Positions 23,042 through 31,686 of a DNA stretch of 64,000 nucleotides are shown piece by piece (the first letter of the stretch is position 1; the number at the start of each line of letters is the position of its first letter). Location of the stretch: contig NZ_RYYR01000010.1 of NCBI RefSeq assembly GCF_003977595.1, positions 98,487 to 162,486 on the forward strand, given 5' to 3'. A program made the translations under genes and the position numbers. The DNA comes from Lysinibacillus antri. Lineage in GTDB: Bacteria > Bacillota > Bacilli > Bacillales_A > Planococcaceae. The notes under the pieces are model-generated. The model did no database searches. It worked only from the letters and a program-made list of their open reading frames with translations, and was not told the DNA's origin.

Positions 23042-23389
23042 TTGGTAATGATTGAAGTTCCAATACCCAAATCGGGCAATTATTTAGCAAAATACTCTGC
23101 ATTTCAATGGACACTTACCATTTTAGACAACCCCATGCAGAGACGCCGACTTCAGTTCTCCTCTTCTAACATTTATGAGGAAATTGGCTATATTGAAGTG
23201 AATGGGTATGCATATGAAAAGTTAATATTTGATTTTAAAAAGGGCAGATTAAAAATTTTGATACGACAAAGCGATCCTAAGGCAGTTCATAATATTTTAA
23301 ATGCATTAACGATCCACACTTCACCAACGTCACAATTGTACTATTTAAATAAGAGAAGAAATAAACCTGATGGAACAGTAAAGGAATAG
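23042..23389 (+). CDS. Hypothetical small basic protein
   Basis: Not recognised. The 115-residue soluble protein is rich in Lys/Arg and aromatic residues, with mixed strand/helix character and no Cys or signal peptide. The TTG start at 23042 has GGAGG eight bases upstream; the ATG two codons later is too far. It stands alone, facing away from the XRE gene, with a 168-bp shared upstream region, so control by that regulator is possible but not shown. Confidence 0.55.
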   Translation: MVMIEVPIPKSGNYLAKYSAFQWTLTILDNPMQRRRLQFSSSNIYEEIGYIEVNGYAYEKLIFDFKKGRLKILIRQSDPKAVHNILNALTIHTSPTSQLYYLNKRRNKPDGTVKE

Positions 23390-23719
23390 GGCTACATAAA
23401 TTTGCATAAGAAATCATAAAAGAATTAGCGATCTGGATTAGATCTGTGAGATGAAATAATACAATTATCGCTAAAATTAGTGCAAAACGAGAAGTTTGAA
23501 ACAAGAAAAGTATGGGGACTATAGCATTAATATACAGTTTGATTCGTATAATAAAGTAAGGGAACTGTCACAAATTCCTGAATGAAACCCCATCATGAAT
23601 CATAAACTTCATGAAATCAGAAAATGATTCGAAAAATTCCGAATTGCTTTCTTTGTGAATTTCAATTTTTGTGCTAAAATTTAGAAAAATCTGAAAACTT
23701 CCATTTAGGAGGGGATTGT
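23390..23719 (+). other. Gene-free gap upstream of the IDEAL-domain gene
   Basis: AT-rich DNA with a 7-bp inverted repeat (TCATGAA/TTCATGA, 23593-23599 and 23608-23614). At its right end is a promoter: -35 TTGTGA (23653-23658), 16-bp spacer and extended -10 TGCTAAAAT (-10 at 23675-23680). Confidence 0.5.
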
Positions 23720-24190
23720 ATGATTCAAGTGCAATTTATGAAACCTTTTTACACGAAAGTAAATGGAAAAAATCTTCGTTTAGTTTTTGCGTATCAATAT
23801 TTTTCCATTGTAAAGGATGATGAGCTTTACCATTTCGTACCGGTTGAAGGGAAGGAAATGATTGTCAATTTAGAAACAAAGCAAATTGAAAACATGTCGG
23901 AAATTTTTGTATTCCAGCGTGGCAATCGCTTTATTCGGATGCCGTTGTATCAGTTGTTATTGATATCAAACGTGCATGAGCATTTATCACCGATTTTGGA
24001 GAAAGCCTCAACAAAAGAAGAAACCGTCAACCTTTTACCGAAAGATGAAGAAGAATCCGAAGTGAAAAAAATGATTCGTCATCTAGAAGAATTAAATCTC
24101 GATCGCCTTATTGATGAAGCTCTTGAGAAGCGTGACGAAAAACGTTTTTACGACTTACTAGATGAGAAAGCCAAACTGCATTGGACGTAA
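23720..24190 (+). CDS. IDEAL-domain protein
   Basis: A 156-residue soluble protein. The C-terminal LIDEALEKRDEKRFYDLL is a clear IDEAL domain (PF08858), a short module found at the end of several Firmicute proteins and thought to mediate protein contacts. Residues ~1-85 form a separate, mostly beta N-terminal domain, followed by an acidic linker. AGGAGGGG precedes the ATG and a promoter lies at 23653-23680. The function is unknown. Confidence 0.72.
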   Translation: MIQVQFMKPFYTKVNGKNLRLVFAYQYFSIVKDDELYHFVPVEGKEMIVNLETKQIENMSEIFVFQRGNRFIRMPLYQLLLISNVHEHLSPILEKASTKEETVNLLPKDEEESEVKKMIRHLEELNLDRLIDEALEKRDEKRFYDLLDEKAKLHWT

Positions 24191-24312
24191 ACGTGATGCA
24201 AGGAAAAGTAATAAAGTATAGCAGCGTGCATTGCGGGAAAGAAAAAGTTGCCCGAACAACATCGGGATTTGCAACGAAAGGACCGACATCATGAATAGTT
24301 TGCACAAAAAAT

Positions 24313-24360
24313 AAGCACCTCGATTTTAACAAGTAAAATCGAAGGTGCTTAAATTTTTTT
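24313..24360. terminator. Bidirectional terminator
   Basis: AAGCACCT-CGATTTTA pairs with TAAAATCG-AAGGTGCTT, leaving one bulged base. T7 follows on the plus strand and T6 on the minus strand. It separates the convergent IDEAL gene and the small membrane-peptide gene. Confidence 0.88.
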
Positions 24361-24423
24361 GGGGAGGTAGGGAGAGTGGAAGAATCCGGTTCAGACAGTT
24401 CAGATCAATTCCAGTGGAGGAGC

Positions 24424-24525
24424 TTAAGAAATAAAAAATTGAATAACAATCACAACCATTGCAGAGCCAATGATTCCAAGTAGCCAATCTTCTTTTGTAA
24501 GCGACAAATGTTTTGATTTCTTCAT
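24424..24525 (-). CDS. 33-residue small membrane protein
   Basis: A short gene reading MKKSKHLSLTKEDW followed by one hydrophobic helix of about 18 residues and stop. AAAGGGGGGAG lies at suitable spacing before the ATG, and a terminator sits downstream at 24313-24360. The basic N-terminus and single membrane span fit a small regulatory or leader membrane peptide. No family was recognised. A longer overlapping frame from 24529 reads less well. Confidence 0.55.
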   Translation of the reverse strand: MKKSKHLSLTKEDWLLGIIGSAMVVIVIQFFIS

Positions 24526-24690
24526 CCATCTCCCCCCTTTAATGTACATAGTTTCCAACTTTTGTTAGTGCTAAACGTGAAAGTCTTCATTTGATTGATG
24601 AAATTCCCCCAAATAAAAAGTTTCAGAAAAAACATTCACAGTTGTAATGAAACTTGATACTTTTGAAACAAAAACGAAAGGGGATTGCAA

Positions 24691-25701
24691 TTGATCTTAA
24701 AACCATTTGAAATGTACGAACTAACCCTTGGACTAAAAGCATTGAAGAAAAGGTTACCGAGCAAACATGAAAAATTCCAGCAAATCAATGATGACCTGAA
24801 CAAACAGGAAGCCGGGGATCTTGCTGAGAAAAAAGTAATGGACAAGCTCACCTCAAGTCAACTTCCCAAAAATCATGTAGTACTCCACAATGTATCATTC
24901 ATCTCGAAAGTAGAAACCCAAATCGATGTTCTTGTCATTTCTCCTAGTTGGTGCTTAATAATGGAAGTGAAAAATTGGAATGGGTCACTTTTCTTTTCAG
25001 ACCATCCTTCACAAGTAGTATGTCAGAAAGATGGAATTGAAAGAGTTTATACAAATCCTGAGTCACAAATCGAGCAATATATGTTTGGGTTAAATAGTTT
25101 ATTTGAAGCGTATCGAATAAAAATCCCGATTTATGGTCTCATTGTTTTTCCATTTAACAACGCTGCAATTAAAAAACCACCTACGAAATTCCCAGTGAAA
25201 GTTGGAAATGAGTATTTACGCTATCTATGGTCACTTCAAATCAATAAAAATTATGCAGATCCATTGAAACTAGGAGAAATCTTAATTAGTCGACACGAAC
25301 AATGGAACAAGTTTCCGCTTTGCGATTATTACGGGATTGATAAAATGCATATTGTGGAGGGGGTTGAATGCCCTCAATGTGGTACAATCCCAATGCAACG
25401 AATGACGCGCACTTGGTACTGTACACATTGTGATAGATTTTCCATGAAGGCCCATGAAAAGGCTTTAAAGGATTATGGGATGTTGATTAGCAATACGATA
25501 AGTATGCAAGAAACATTAAGGTTTTTGAGGTTAAGAAATAGATATGAAGCTAAAAGGATGATACAGGCAAATAGCATTGGAAGAATTGGAGCAAGAAAAT
25601 CAACTACTTATGTATTAAGCGATAACAACAAAAAGAGGCAAGCGCCCTCAATCGCGAGTAACCGCCCTCAAATGGAGGCAAGTGCCCTCAATCGCGAGTA
25701 A
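24691..25701 (+). CDS. NERD-domain nuclease-related protein
   Basis: A 336-residue protein. Residues ~45-160 form a NERD domain: AGDLAEKKVMDKL, QIDVLVISPSWCLIMEVKNWNG and a later QIEQY helix, with the D...ExK core of the restriction-endonuclease-like fold intact. A zinc ribbon follows (CPQCG...CTHCD, ~residues 230-255). The TTG at 24691 is chosen because AAAGGGG lies seven bases upstream. The last ~20 residues are encoded by the 40-bp tandem repeat that begins at 25635, so the original C-terminus seems to have been replaced or extended by repeat sequence. The function of NERD proteins in bacilli is unclear. Confidence 0.82.
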   Translation: MILKPFEMYELTLGLKALKKRLPSKHEKFQQINDDLNKQEAGDLAEKKVMDKLTSSQLPKNHVVLHNVSFISKVETQIDVLVISPSWCLIMEVKNWNGSLFFSDHPSQVVCQKDGIERVYTNPESQIEQYMFGLNSLFEAYRIKIPIYGLIVFPFNNAAIKKPPTKFPVKVGNEYLRYLWSLQINKNYADPLKLGEILISRHEQWNKFPLCDYYGIDKMHIVEGVECPQCGTIPMQRMTRTWYCTHCDRFSMKAHEKALKDYGMLISNTISMQETLRFLRLRNRYEAKRMIQANSIGRIGARKSTTYVLSDNNKKRQAPSIASNRPQMEASALNRE

Positions 25702-25910
25702 CCGCCCTCAAATGGAGGCAAGTGCCCTCAATCGCGAGTAACCGCCCTCAAATGGAGGCAAGCGCCCCCAACCGAGAGTAACCGCCCTCAAATGGAGGCA
25801 AGCGCCCCCAATCGAGAGTAACCGCCCTCAAATGGAGGCAAGCGCCCCCAATCGAGAGTAACCGCCCTCAAGTAGAGGCAAGTGCCCATAAGCAGAAACA
25901 ACCGCCCCCA
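25635..25910 (+). repeat. 40-bp tandem repeat, about seven copies
   Basis: Units begin at 25635, 25675, 25715, 25755, 25795 and 25835, with a diverged partial unit at 25875-25910. Each unit is two related 20-bp halves, both containing GCCCTCAA or GCCCCCAA. The first two units overlap the 3' end of the NERD gene. There are no unique spacers, so it is not CRISPR. Confidence 0.93.
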
Positions 25911-25917
25911 TCCCAAA

Positions 25918-25957
25918 AAAAAACCCAAGCCACTGTATCACCAGTGCCTTGGGTTTT
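25918..25957. terminator. Bidirectional terminator, NERD gene/csaB
   Basis: AAACCCAAGcCACTG pairs with CAGTGcCTTGGGTTT except at one position. T- and A-rich flanks lie on both sides. It lies between the repeat array and the convergent csaB. Confidence 0.85.
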
Positions 25958-25968
25958 ATCTTTAGTAT

Positions 25969-27039
25969 CTATGCAAATGTCTCCAATGCTAATTTCGCCG
26001 TTAGAAGTGCCTCGGCTTGCATTGGCTCTACACGATTTCTCAAAACCACCGTGCCCATATCTCGTTGTTCAAGTAGTTCCATCGCTTGATCCGCTAATCG
26101 TGTTCCATCCCAATTGTCCTTCTCTACATGACCAATTACTGGTTGTTGAGCAATATCGGCGAATGCATCGATTTTTGGATCATAAGAGATCGCGATAAAC
26201 GGCGTATAATAGATAGCCGAAAAAATTAATGAATGCAGGCGCATCCCAATCAATAGCCGCGCCCCACCAATAATTGTAATTTTCTCCTCTAACGATAGAT
26301 CAGCAGGGGAGACCATGCTCATTTCTTTCATCAGACTCGCTACTTCTCGAGAAGATTTTGCATCGTGCTCACCATGCATCGGAACAAACAGAACCGTTTC
26401 ACCTTTTCGAACCAATTCATCTAAAGCCTGTGCAATTTTTTCTTTATACGGTACTGCAGTTGGCCAATCTCTTACACTCACTGCAATATAAGGCTTCGTC
26501 ACATTGCTTTCCAACCACTCACTGTGAAACGAACTGTGATCCAGTCCAATTACCGGGTCCGGAACGATGGAAACAGGCTGCTTCACACCAATCGTAGTAA
26601 GAAGCGCCTTTGAATCCTCATCGCGCACCGTGATTCGATCCACCTTATTTAAGGCAGCTCGAGTAATCCATTTGCTAATCCCCGAATTAATCGGCCCCAT
26701 TCCTTGGGCATACACAAACACCGGTTTTTTACACATCTTCGCAATTTGCATGATGCCGGTGTAGTAGGGGATGGATTTCATACCGGTTTGATCTTGCAGT
26801 AAGCTACCACCGCCACTAATTAATCCATCCGCATTTTTTAACGCGTCTCGAATTTCTTTTAACTTCCACCGATTGACCGCCTTCACCCCGTACGTTTTCT
26901 CGGTCTCCGGGGGATTATTGGACAGTACAGTAATTTCAATATTTTCTTGGCATTTTCTAAGTGCATGGATAATTGAAAATAGGATGGCTTCATCGCCTAC
27001 ATTATCAAATCCATAATAGCCAGACAACACGACATGCAT
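25969..27039 (-). CDS. csaB: Polysaccharide pyruvyl transferase CsaB
   Basis: CsaB adds a ketal pyruvate to the secondary cell wall polymer. This modification is the ligand for SLH domains. The protein (356 residues) starts MHVVLSGYYGFDNVGDEAIL and contains GLISGGGSLLQD, FVYAQGMGP and GARLLIGMRLHSLIF, all CsaB blocks. ATG 27039 is preferred over the TTG two codons upstream. It is the last gene of the tagA - flippase - DUF5693 - csaB operon. Four SLH-domain or S-layer genes in the last 15 kb of the window are its expected beneficiaries. Confidence 0.93.
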   Translation of the reverse strand: MHVVLSGYYGFDNVGDEAILFSIIHALRKCQENIEITVLSNNPPETEKTYGVKAVNRWKLKEIRDALKNADGLISGGGSLLQDQTGMKSIPYYTGIMQIAKMCKKPVFVYAQGMGPINSGISKWITRAALNKVDRITVRDEDSKALLTTIGVKQPVSIVPDPVIGLDHSSFHSEWLESNVTKPYIAVSVRDWPTAVPYKEKIAQALDELVRKGETVLFVPMHGEHDAKSSREVASLMKEMSMVSPADLSLEEKITIIGGARLLIGMRLHSLIFSAIYYTPFIAISYDPKIDAFADIAQQPVIGHVEKDNWDGTRLADQAMELLEQRDMGTVVLRNRVEPMQAEALLTAKLALETFA

Positions 27040-27045
27040 GAACAA

Positions 27046-29004
27046 TCATTCCTTTCTCAATTTTGCGCTATAGCGGTAACCGACTTTGAAAATCGCGATA
27101 AAGACAAGTCCCACGATGAATCCAAGGACCACACTATAGAATGAACGCAGTAACGAAACCGAGATTGGAATATGTAAATGCGTAAATGTATTGACCATTG
27201 AAAGGAATCCAATGACTCCAAGCACGAGTAACCCGACACCCCATTTACGGCTAATTCCCATCACATATAATGCTAATACGAAGAATGGGAAACCGATTAA
27301 AAATTCCTTCGTACGTGGTCGGGCATACAATGTGTCTTCTAACCATTGTCTAACTGTTAATTCAACCGAGCTGACTGCACCATAATTCCCTGTTCTACTA
27401 ATATAGAAGTATCCAATTGCTGCTACAACAAGTAAAACTAATAAATGCCAATATTTGACGTCTTTATTTAGCAACTTCACAGCATCCGTAATTCGCACAC
27501 CATCTTTTGACAACATCGATTTGATGACGAATGCAGCATACACTAAAACTCCAGCAATCGGAATAACATAGACTAATTTGACCCCTCTAAACGTTTCAAA
27601 TCCAGTAATAAAGCCATTACCGTTTAATAAACCGATAATGATCACAATCCCGATAAGACTAATACCCACCGCTTTTAAATATTCAAGGGCAATCTTGCCA
27701 ATCTTCGTAGAGCCATTTGCGGATGTAATGACTGCATAAATCGGCGTAATGACGGCAATGATTAACGCGAATCCTTGTAGGAAAACAAGACGATTTAAAA
27801 TAAAGTAAGCCGCTGCTATCGCTAGCATCCCAAGAGCACCTAATAGACGAAGCTTATTATTTTTGAAAATCCCTGCTGCAAGGTATGTAAATAAGACACC
27901 TGCTAATAAAACAAGTCCAGTTACCCAAGATGGGACAACGACTTTATCAAATAATTTTGGTGAGCCTAAAACAAACTGGTTCGGCATTCTTTCTTGTACA
28001 TTTTTTAAGTAAGATGTTGCCAGCTCTAAATGTTCTTCTGCTGTACCGCTAATTTTTAAGCTAGGGTTGATTAATTTTTTTATTTCAAAGTTAGGATCCG
28101 ATTTACCTGACATTTTAATATGGTAAAAAATCGCTTTCATATTTCGTTCTTTCACCGCACGTGTTGTACGATCCACCGTTTCGGAAAGCGTTAATTTTTT
28201 CTCCTTATTAACATCAATACTTAGTAATCGAACGATATCATAATCCGCTACTCGTGCTAGGTTCGTTTCTCCCTTTAGTTTGCTGCCTTCAATTGTATAG
28301 AAAAAGTAACCCGCGTTTGTTAGTTCATCAATCCACACATCTCGGGCACCTTGTCCAAAGCCAAGAATCTCTTCACCTGAGGGAAGTAAGCCAGAAATCT
28401 GATCATTTTTCAAAGTTAGTAATTGCTCGACTGTTTTCTCATTAAATTCTTCATTTGCTGAGTTCTCGTAGCGTAATGTAAGCATAAATCCATGGTTGGT
28501 CACTGTATCAATGGCCACTGTATCGTAGCCAATTGGTGTATTAATAGAGTAGTCGCTCATTGATGGTAAATAGTAGAAAGGCTTTTCGGCAAACGTTACC
28601 ATCTCGATATCCGAAATATCGGATAATAATTGTTGGTGACGTAGATCTTCCGGAATTGTAATATAATATCCTTTTTCTACTATAGTGTTCTCAGACGCTA
28701 CAAATTCTAGCAACTTTGCGAATTCGGCTTCATCATAAACGGAAACAATTTTTTGATCCTTTAAATCATTCACTGAAACAGACTCAAGGCTCACGGTTGT
28801 TAGTCCTGCGTCTTTTAATGTTTCAAGGACTTTATCAATAGGACGATCCATTTCTTGTGCGGTAATTAATATTTCATCATACGGTATAATAATTTCATAA
28901 TGATTGCTCGCGGTTTCTACATTCCAGCGATTGATCAGGCCGGGGGAGGAAATAATGAGTAAAAGAATTACGACCCCCCACAGCCATTTTTGATGTTTAA
29001 ACAT
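27046..29004 (-). CDS. DUF5693 membrane protein
   Basis: A 652-residue protein with one N-terminal membrane helix. An extracytoplasmic domain of ~330 residues follows (VLETLKDAGLTTVSLESVSV, GYDTVAIDTV), then about 10 membrane helices in the C-terminal half. This is the DUF5693 layout, a family found beside csaB in SLH-bearing bacilli. A part in wall-polymer export or polymerisation is inferred from the operon. ATG 29004 has AGGAGG upstream and leaves a 13-bp gap after the flippase gene, so the longer 29034 start is rejected. Confidence 0.8.
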   Translation of the reverse strand: MFKHQKWLWGVVILLLIISSPGLINRWNVETASNHYEIIIPYDEILITAQEMDRPIDKVLETLKDAGLTTVSLESVSVNDLKDQKIVSVYDEAEFAKLLEFVASENTIVEKGYYITIPEDLRHQQLLSDISDIEMVTFAEKPFYYLPSMSDYSINTPIGYDTVAIDTVTNHGFMLTLRYENSANEEFNEKTVEQLLTLKNDQISGLLPSGEEILGFGQGARDVWIDELTNAGYFFYTIEGSKLKGETNLARVADYDIVRLLSIDVNKEKKLTLSETVDRTTRAVKERNMKAIFYHIKMSGKSDPNFEIKKLINPSLKISGTAEEHLELATSYLKNVQERMPNQFVLGSPKLFDKVVVPSWVTGLVLLAGVLFTYLAAGIFKNNKLRLLGALGMLAIAAAYFILNRLVFLQGFALIIAVITPIYAVITSANGSTKIGKIALEYLKAVGISLIGIVIIIGLLNGNGFITGFETFRGVKLVYVIPIAGVLVYAAFVIKSMLSKDGVRITDAVKLLNKDVKYWHLLVLLVVAAIGYFYISRTGNYGAVSSVELTVRQWLEDTLYARPRTKEFLIGFPFFVLALYVMGISRKWGVGLLVLGVIGFLSMVNTFTHLHIPISVSLLRSFYSVVLGFIVGLVFIAIFKVGYRYSAKLRKE

Positions 29005-29017
29005 TTTGTTCTTCCTC

Positions 29018-30571
29018 CTAAAACTTTTTCCCAATAATCGGGAGCTGTTTCATATCTGTTCGATCTATTCCTTTTGTTACCCATAACAGTGCAAAATAAA
29101 CGGCACCACCAATGATAATCGCAACTCCCACATATAAAAGAGCCACTAATCTTGACCAATTTGCTATATCCAGCATAAACGTAGGAACGCCAATCACCGC
29201 ACCCATTACAATTGAAGCCACAATCATTTTCGCTATTTTCGCTGTAATGACTGTAAAGCGAATTTTTCTAAAGATGAAAATTGTATTTGTCACAAACAGC
29301 AAGAAGTACACAAGTAACGTTGAATACGCAGCTCCATCTAAACCAAACGCTTGAATGAAGACGATATTTGCAACGACTTTCACAAGAACACCAGCAAGAA
29401 TAATGATTGCCCCAATTCGTGAAGCATTCATCCCTTGTAAGATTCCTGTACCTACAATCGTTAATGATGTAAATACCGAACTTAGGTTAATGATTGCCAG
29501 CATCGTACTTCCTTCCAAATTCGTAAATAAACTTAAATTTAGTGGCAAAGTCAGCGCAAGTAAACCAAGTGCAGCTGGCCAAGAAATAAGATGTGTTAAG
29601 CGATGTGTTTGCTCAATAATGGAACGTGTACCTGCCACATTGTTTGCGGCTAATTTTTCAGTAATTAACGGCACTAATGGCAAAATAATCGATGAGGCAA
29701 AAACCGTTGCGATTTGCACTAACGCCAATCCGCGGCCATAAACACCGAATAAAGCGTTAATATCATTGGCAGGAACGCCTAAACTTTTTAACCCATAGGA
29801 AACGGTAAAGGAATCGGCGAGATTAAATAATGCCATCGTAACGGACCCAATCGCAATAGGGATTGATAATTTTAAAATAATTTTACTCCACGATGAAAAA
29901 TCAGAAAAACGATACTTTTTCGTCGCTGTTACTTTGATATCTGAACGTGCATACTTCATTCGTAGGTAAATCAATGAAACGAGTGCGCCAATCACAGATC
30001 CAATCATCACACCGCCTGCAACCAATTCATTCGAGTAATCCATTTGAACAAGGATGAACGAAATGATCAGGATTAGGCATACACGTACTAATTGCTCAAT
30101 TACTTGGGAAATTGCAGTCGGTCCCATATTGCCAAACCCTTGGAAAAATCCTCTGTAAACAGCCATATAAGGGGCAACTAACAATGTGAGGGCGACAACG
30201 ACAAGTGAAATTTCCGAAGAAGGCCCACCAAACGCATTGGCAATAGTTGATTTAAAACTATAAATCACGGTAAAGCTTAGTATCCCAAAACATAAAGCAA
30301 GAATACTTGCCGTTACATAGATTTCGCGAATTTTATCTGGCTCATTTTTGGCACGCATTTCCGCAATTAGTTTTGAAATCGCTAACGGAATTCCGGCTAC
30401 TGAAAGATACAGTGCCACCATATAGACGGGATAAACGAAATTAAAGATTCCTAAAACTTCATCCCCGGCAATATTTTGCAATGGAATTCGAAAAATACTG
30501 CCTAATATTTTGGAAAGTAAGGTCGCAATCGTTAAAATAATCGTGCTTTTGACAAATGTTGACTGACTCAT
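29018..30571 (-). CDS. Polysaccharide flippase (SpoVB/MurJ-like, MOP superfamily)
   Basis: A 517-residue integral membrane protein with about 14 helices and the family N-terminus (KSTIILTIATLLSKILGSIFRIPLQNIAG). These proteins flip undecaprenyl-linked sugars across the membrane. Close relatives are SpoVB and YtgP. Because it lies between tagA and csaB, the likely cargo is the secondary cell wall polymer or its repeat unit and not lipid II; this is inference. Its ATG overlaps the tagA stop by 4 bp (ATGA). Confidence 0.87.
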   Translation of the reverse strand: MSQSTFVKSTIILTIATLLSKILGSIFRIPLQNIAGDEVLGIFNFVYPVYMVALYLSVAGIPLAISKLIAEMRAKNEPDKIREIYVTASILALCFGILSFTVIYSFKSTIANAFGGPSSEISLVVVALTLLVAPYMAVYRGFFQGFGNMGPTAISQVIEQLVRVCLILIISFILVQMDYSNELVAGGVMIGSVIGALVSLIYLRMKYARSDIKVTATKKYRFSDFSSWSKIILKLSIPIAIGSVTMALFNLADSFTVSYGLKSLGVPANDINALFGVYGRGLALVQIATVFASSIILPLVPLITEKLAANNVAGTRSIIEQTHRLTHLISWPAALGLLALTLPLNLSLFTNLEGSTMLAIINLSSVFTSLTIVGTGILQGMNASRIGAIIILAGVLVKVVANIVFIQAFGLDGAAYSTLLVYFLLFVTNTIFIFRKIRFTVITAKIAKMIVASIVMGAVIGVPTFMLDIANWSRLVALLYVGVAIIIGGAVYFALLWVTKGIDRTDMKQLPIIGKKF

Positions 30572-31308
30572 TTTGACCCTCGCTGACCAGTAGCTTTAAG
30601 CTTAAATACTTTTAATGCAAAGAGGGGAAGAGCAAGCATCCGTTTCCAACGACTTGGCTGTTTGATTAAACGATAAAACCACTCCAGATTTAACTTTTGG
30701 AAGATAACAGGTGCACGTTTCACTGTTCCAGTTAAGGCATCAAAAGAACCACCAACACCGATAAAGACGCCATGTGAAAATTGGTCGAGATTTTCCGAAA
30801 TCCATTTTTCTTGACGAGGTACACCGAGAGCGACAAAAATTAGATCCGGTGTTGTTTCCTTTATTTGCTGAGCAATATCATTTTTCGTCCAATCAAAGAA
30901 GCCATCTTGATGTCCGACAATGTCGATATTCGGGTAGTCTTGATTGATTTTTTGAATAGCCTTTTGTAAAACTTCATTTTGTGCGCCTAACAGATAGATT
31001 TTATAGTGCAATTGGTTCCCACGTTCCAATAGCTTGACCATCGTATCAAACCCTGTCACACGCTCAGGTAGAGAATCCCCGAGAATTTGCGCGGCTTTCA
31101 CGACCCCAATTCCATCCGCCGTCACATAGGTTGCTTTTTTAATGTAATTCATAATTTGCTGGTCTTCATTAGCTTTCATTACTACTTCCGGATTCGCTGT
31201 CACCACAAAAGTTTTTTCTTGTTGTTTAATGCGTTGTTCAAGTAATTCGACAAAACCTTGCTGGGTAATATGTAAAAAGGGTATATCCATGATCGTGACA
31301 TACTTCAT
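30568..31308 (-). CDS. tagA: WecG/TagA-family N-acetylmannosaminyltransferase
   Basis: TagA transfers ManNAc to undecaprenyl-PP-GlcNAc, making the linkage unit of wall teichoic acid or secondary wall polymer. The catalytic Asp65 is in VTADGIGVV, the ANPE motif is at ~38-41, and LIFVALGVPRQEKWI is the sugar-nucleotide block. The basic C-terminal tail (PSRWKRMLALPLFALKVFKL) is the membrane-association element. Length is 246 residues. It is the first gene of the csaB operon, so it likely starts synthesis of the SLH-binding polymer. Confidence 0.92.
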   Translation of the reverse strand: MKYVTIMDIPFLHITQQGFVELLEQRIKQQEKTFVVTANPEVVMKANEDQQIMNYIKKATYVTADGIGVVKAAQILGDSLPERVTGFDTMVKLLERGNQLHYKIYLLGAQNEVLQKAIQKINQDYPNIDIVGHQDGFFDWTKNDIAQQIKETTPDLIFVALGVPRQEKWISENLDQFSHGVFIGVGGSFDALTGTVKRAPVIFQKLNLEWFYRLIKQPSRWKRMLALPLFALKVFKLKATGQRGSK

Positions 31309-31686
31309 ACAGCATTCATACCTTTCTTTAAAGCAAATTTACGCAACCTATCATACCATATAATGCAAGACAAGCAGTAGAGTTTCGAGGAGAAATCCAG
31401 TTGCGCGGAGTTTGGCTAATATTGTTGCGAGTTTGACTAATAATAAGCTGAAATTGGCTAATATTCCTCAAATTTTGGCTATTAATCTGCCAGAATTGTC
31501 TATTATATAGGATGTAATAATAGAGAGAAAGTTCCTCAATCAGGAAAGTTTCTACAAAATGCATCAAACTTTCCTTATAGTGAAAAAATTTTGCTTCGTT
31601 TCGAACAAGTGAATATTGTCTTCGGTGCGTGATACATGATAGTCTTTAAGGTAAATGCTTACTTATGGGAGGAAGTCGTTACATAA
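31309..31686. repeat. 21-bp tandem repeat (five copies) in the tagA/acyltransferase gap
   Basis: The core TTGGCTAATA or a close variant recurs at 31414, 31435, 31456, 31477 and 31498, an exact 21-bp period covering about 31405-31509. The remaining bases between the cores vary. It lies between two divergent genes. A minus-strand frame of 79 codons through it is an artefact of the 7-codon period. No strong promoter was picked out in the flanks. Confidence 0.85.

Noticed and set aside
25635..25910. CRISPR array
   Set aside because: The repeats are directly tandem with no unique spacers, and no cas gene is present.
31328..31567. Open frame of 79 codons on the minus strand
   Set aside because: It is produced by the 21-bp repeat (7 codons per unit), has no ribosome site and does not resemble a protein family.
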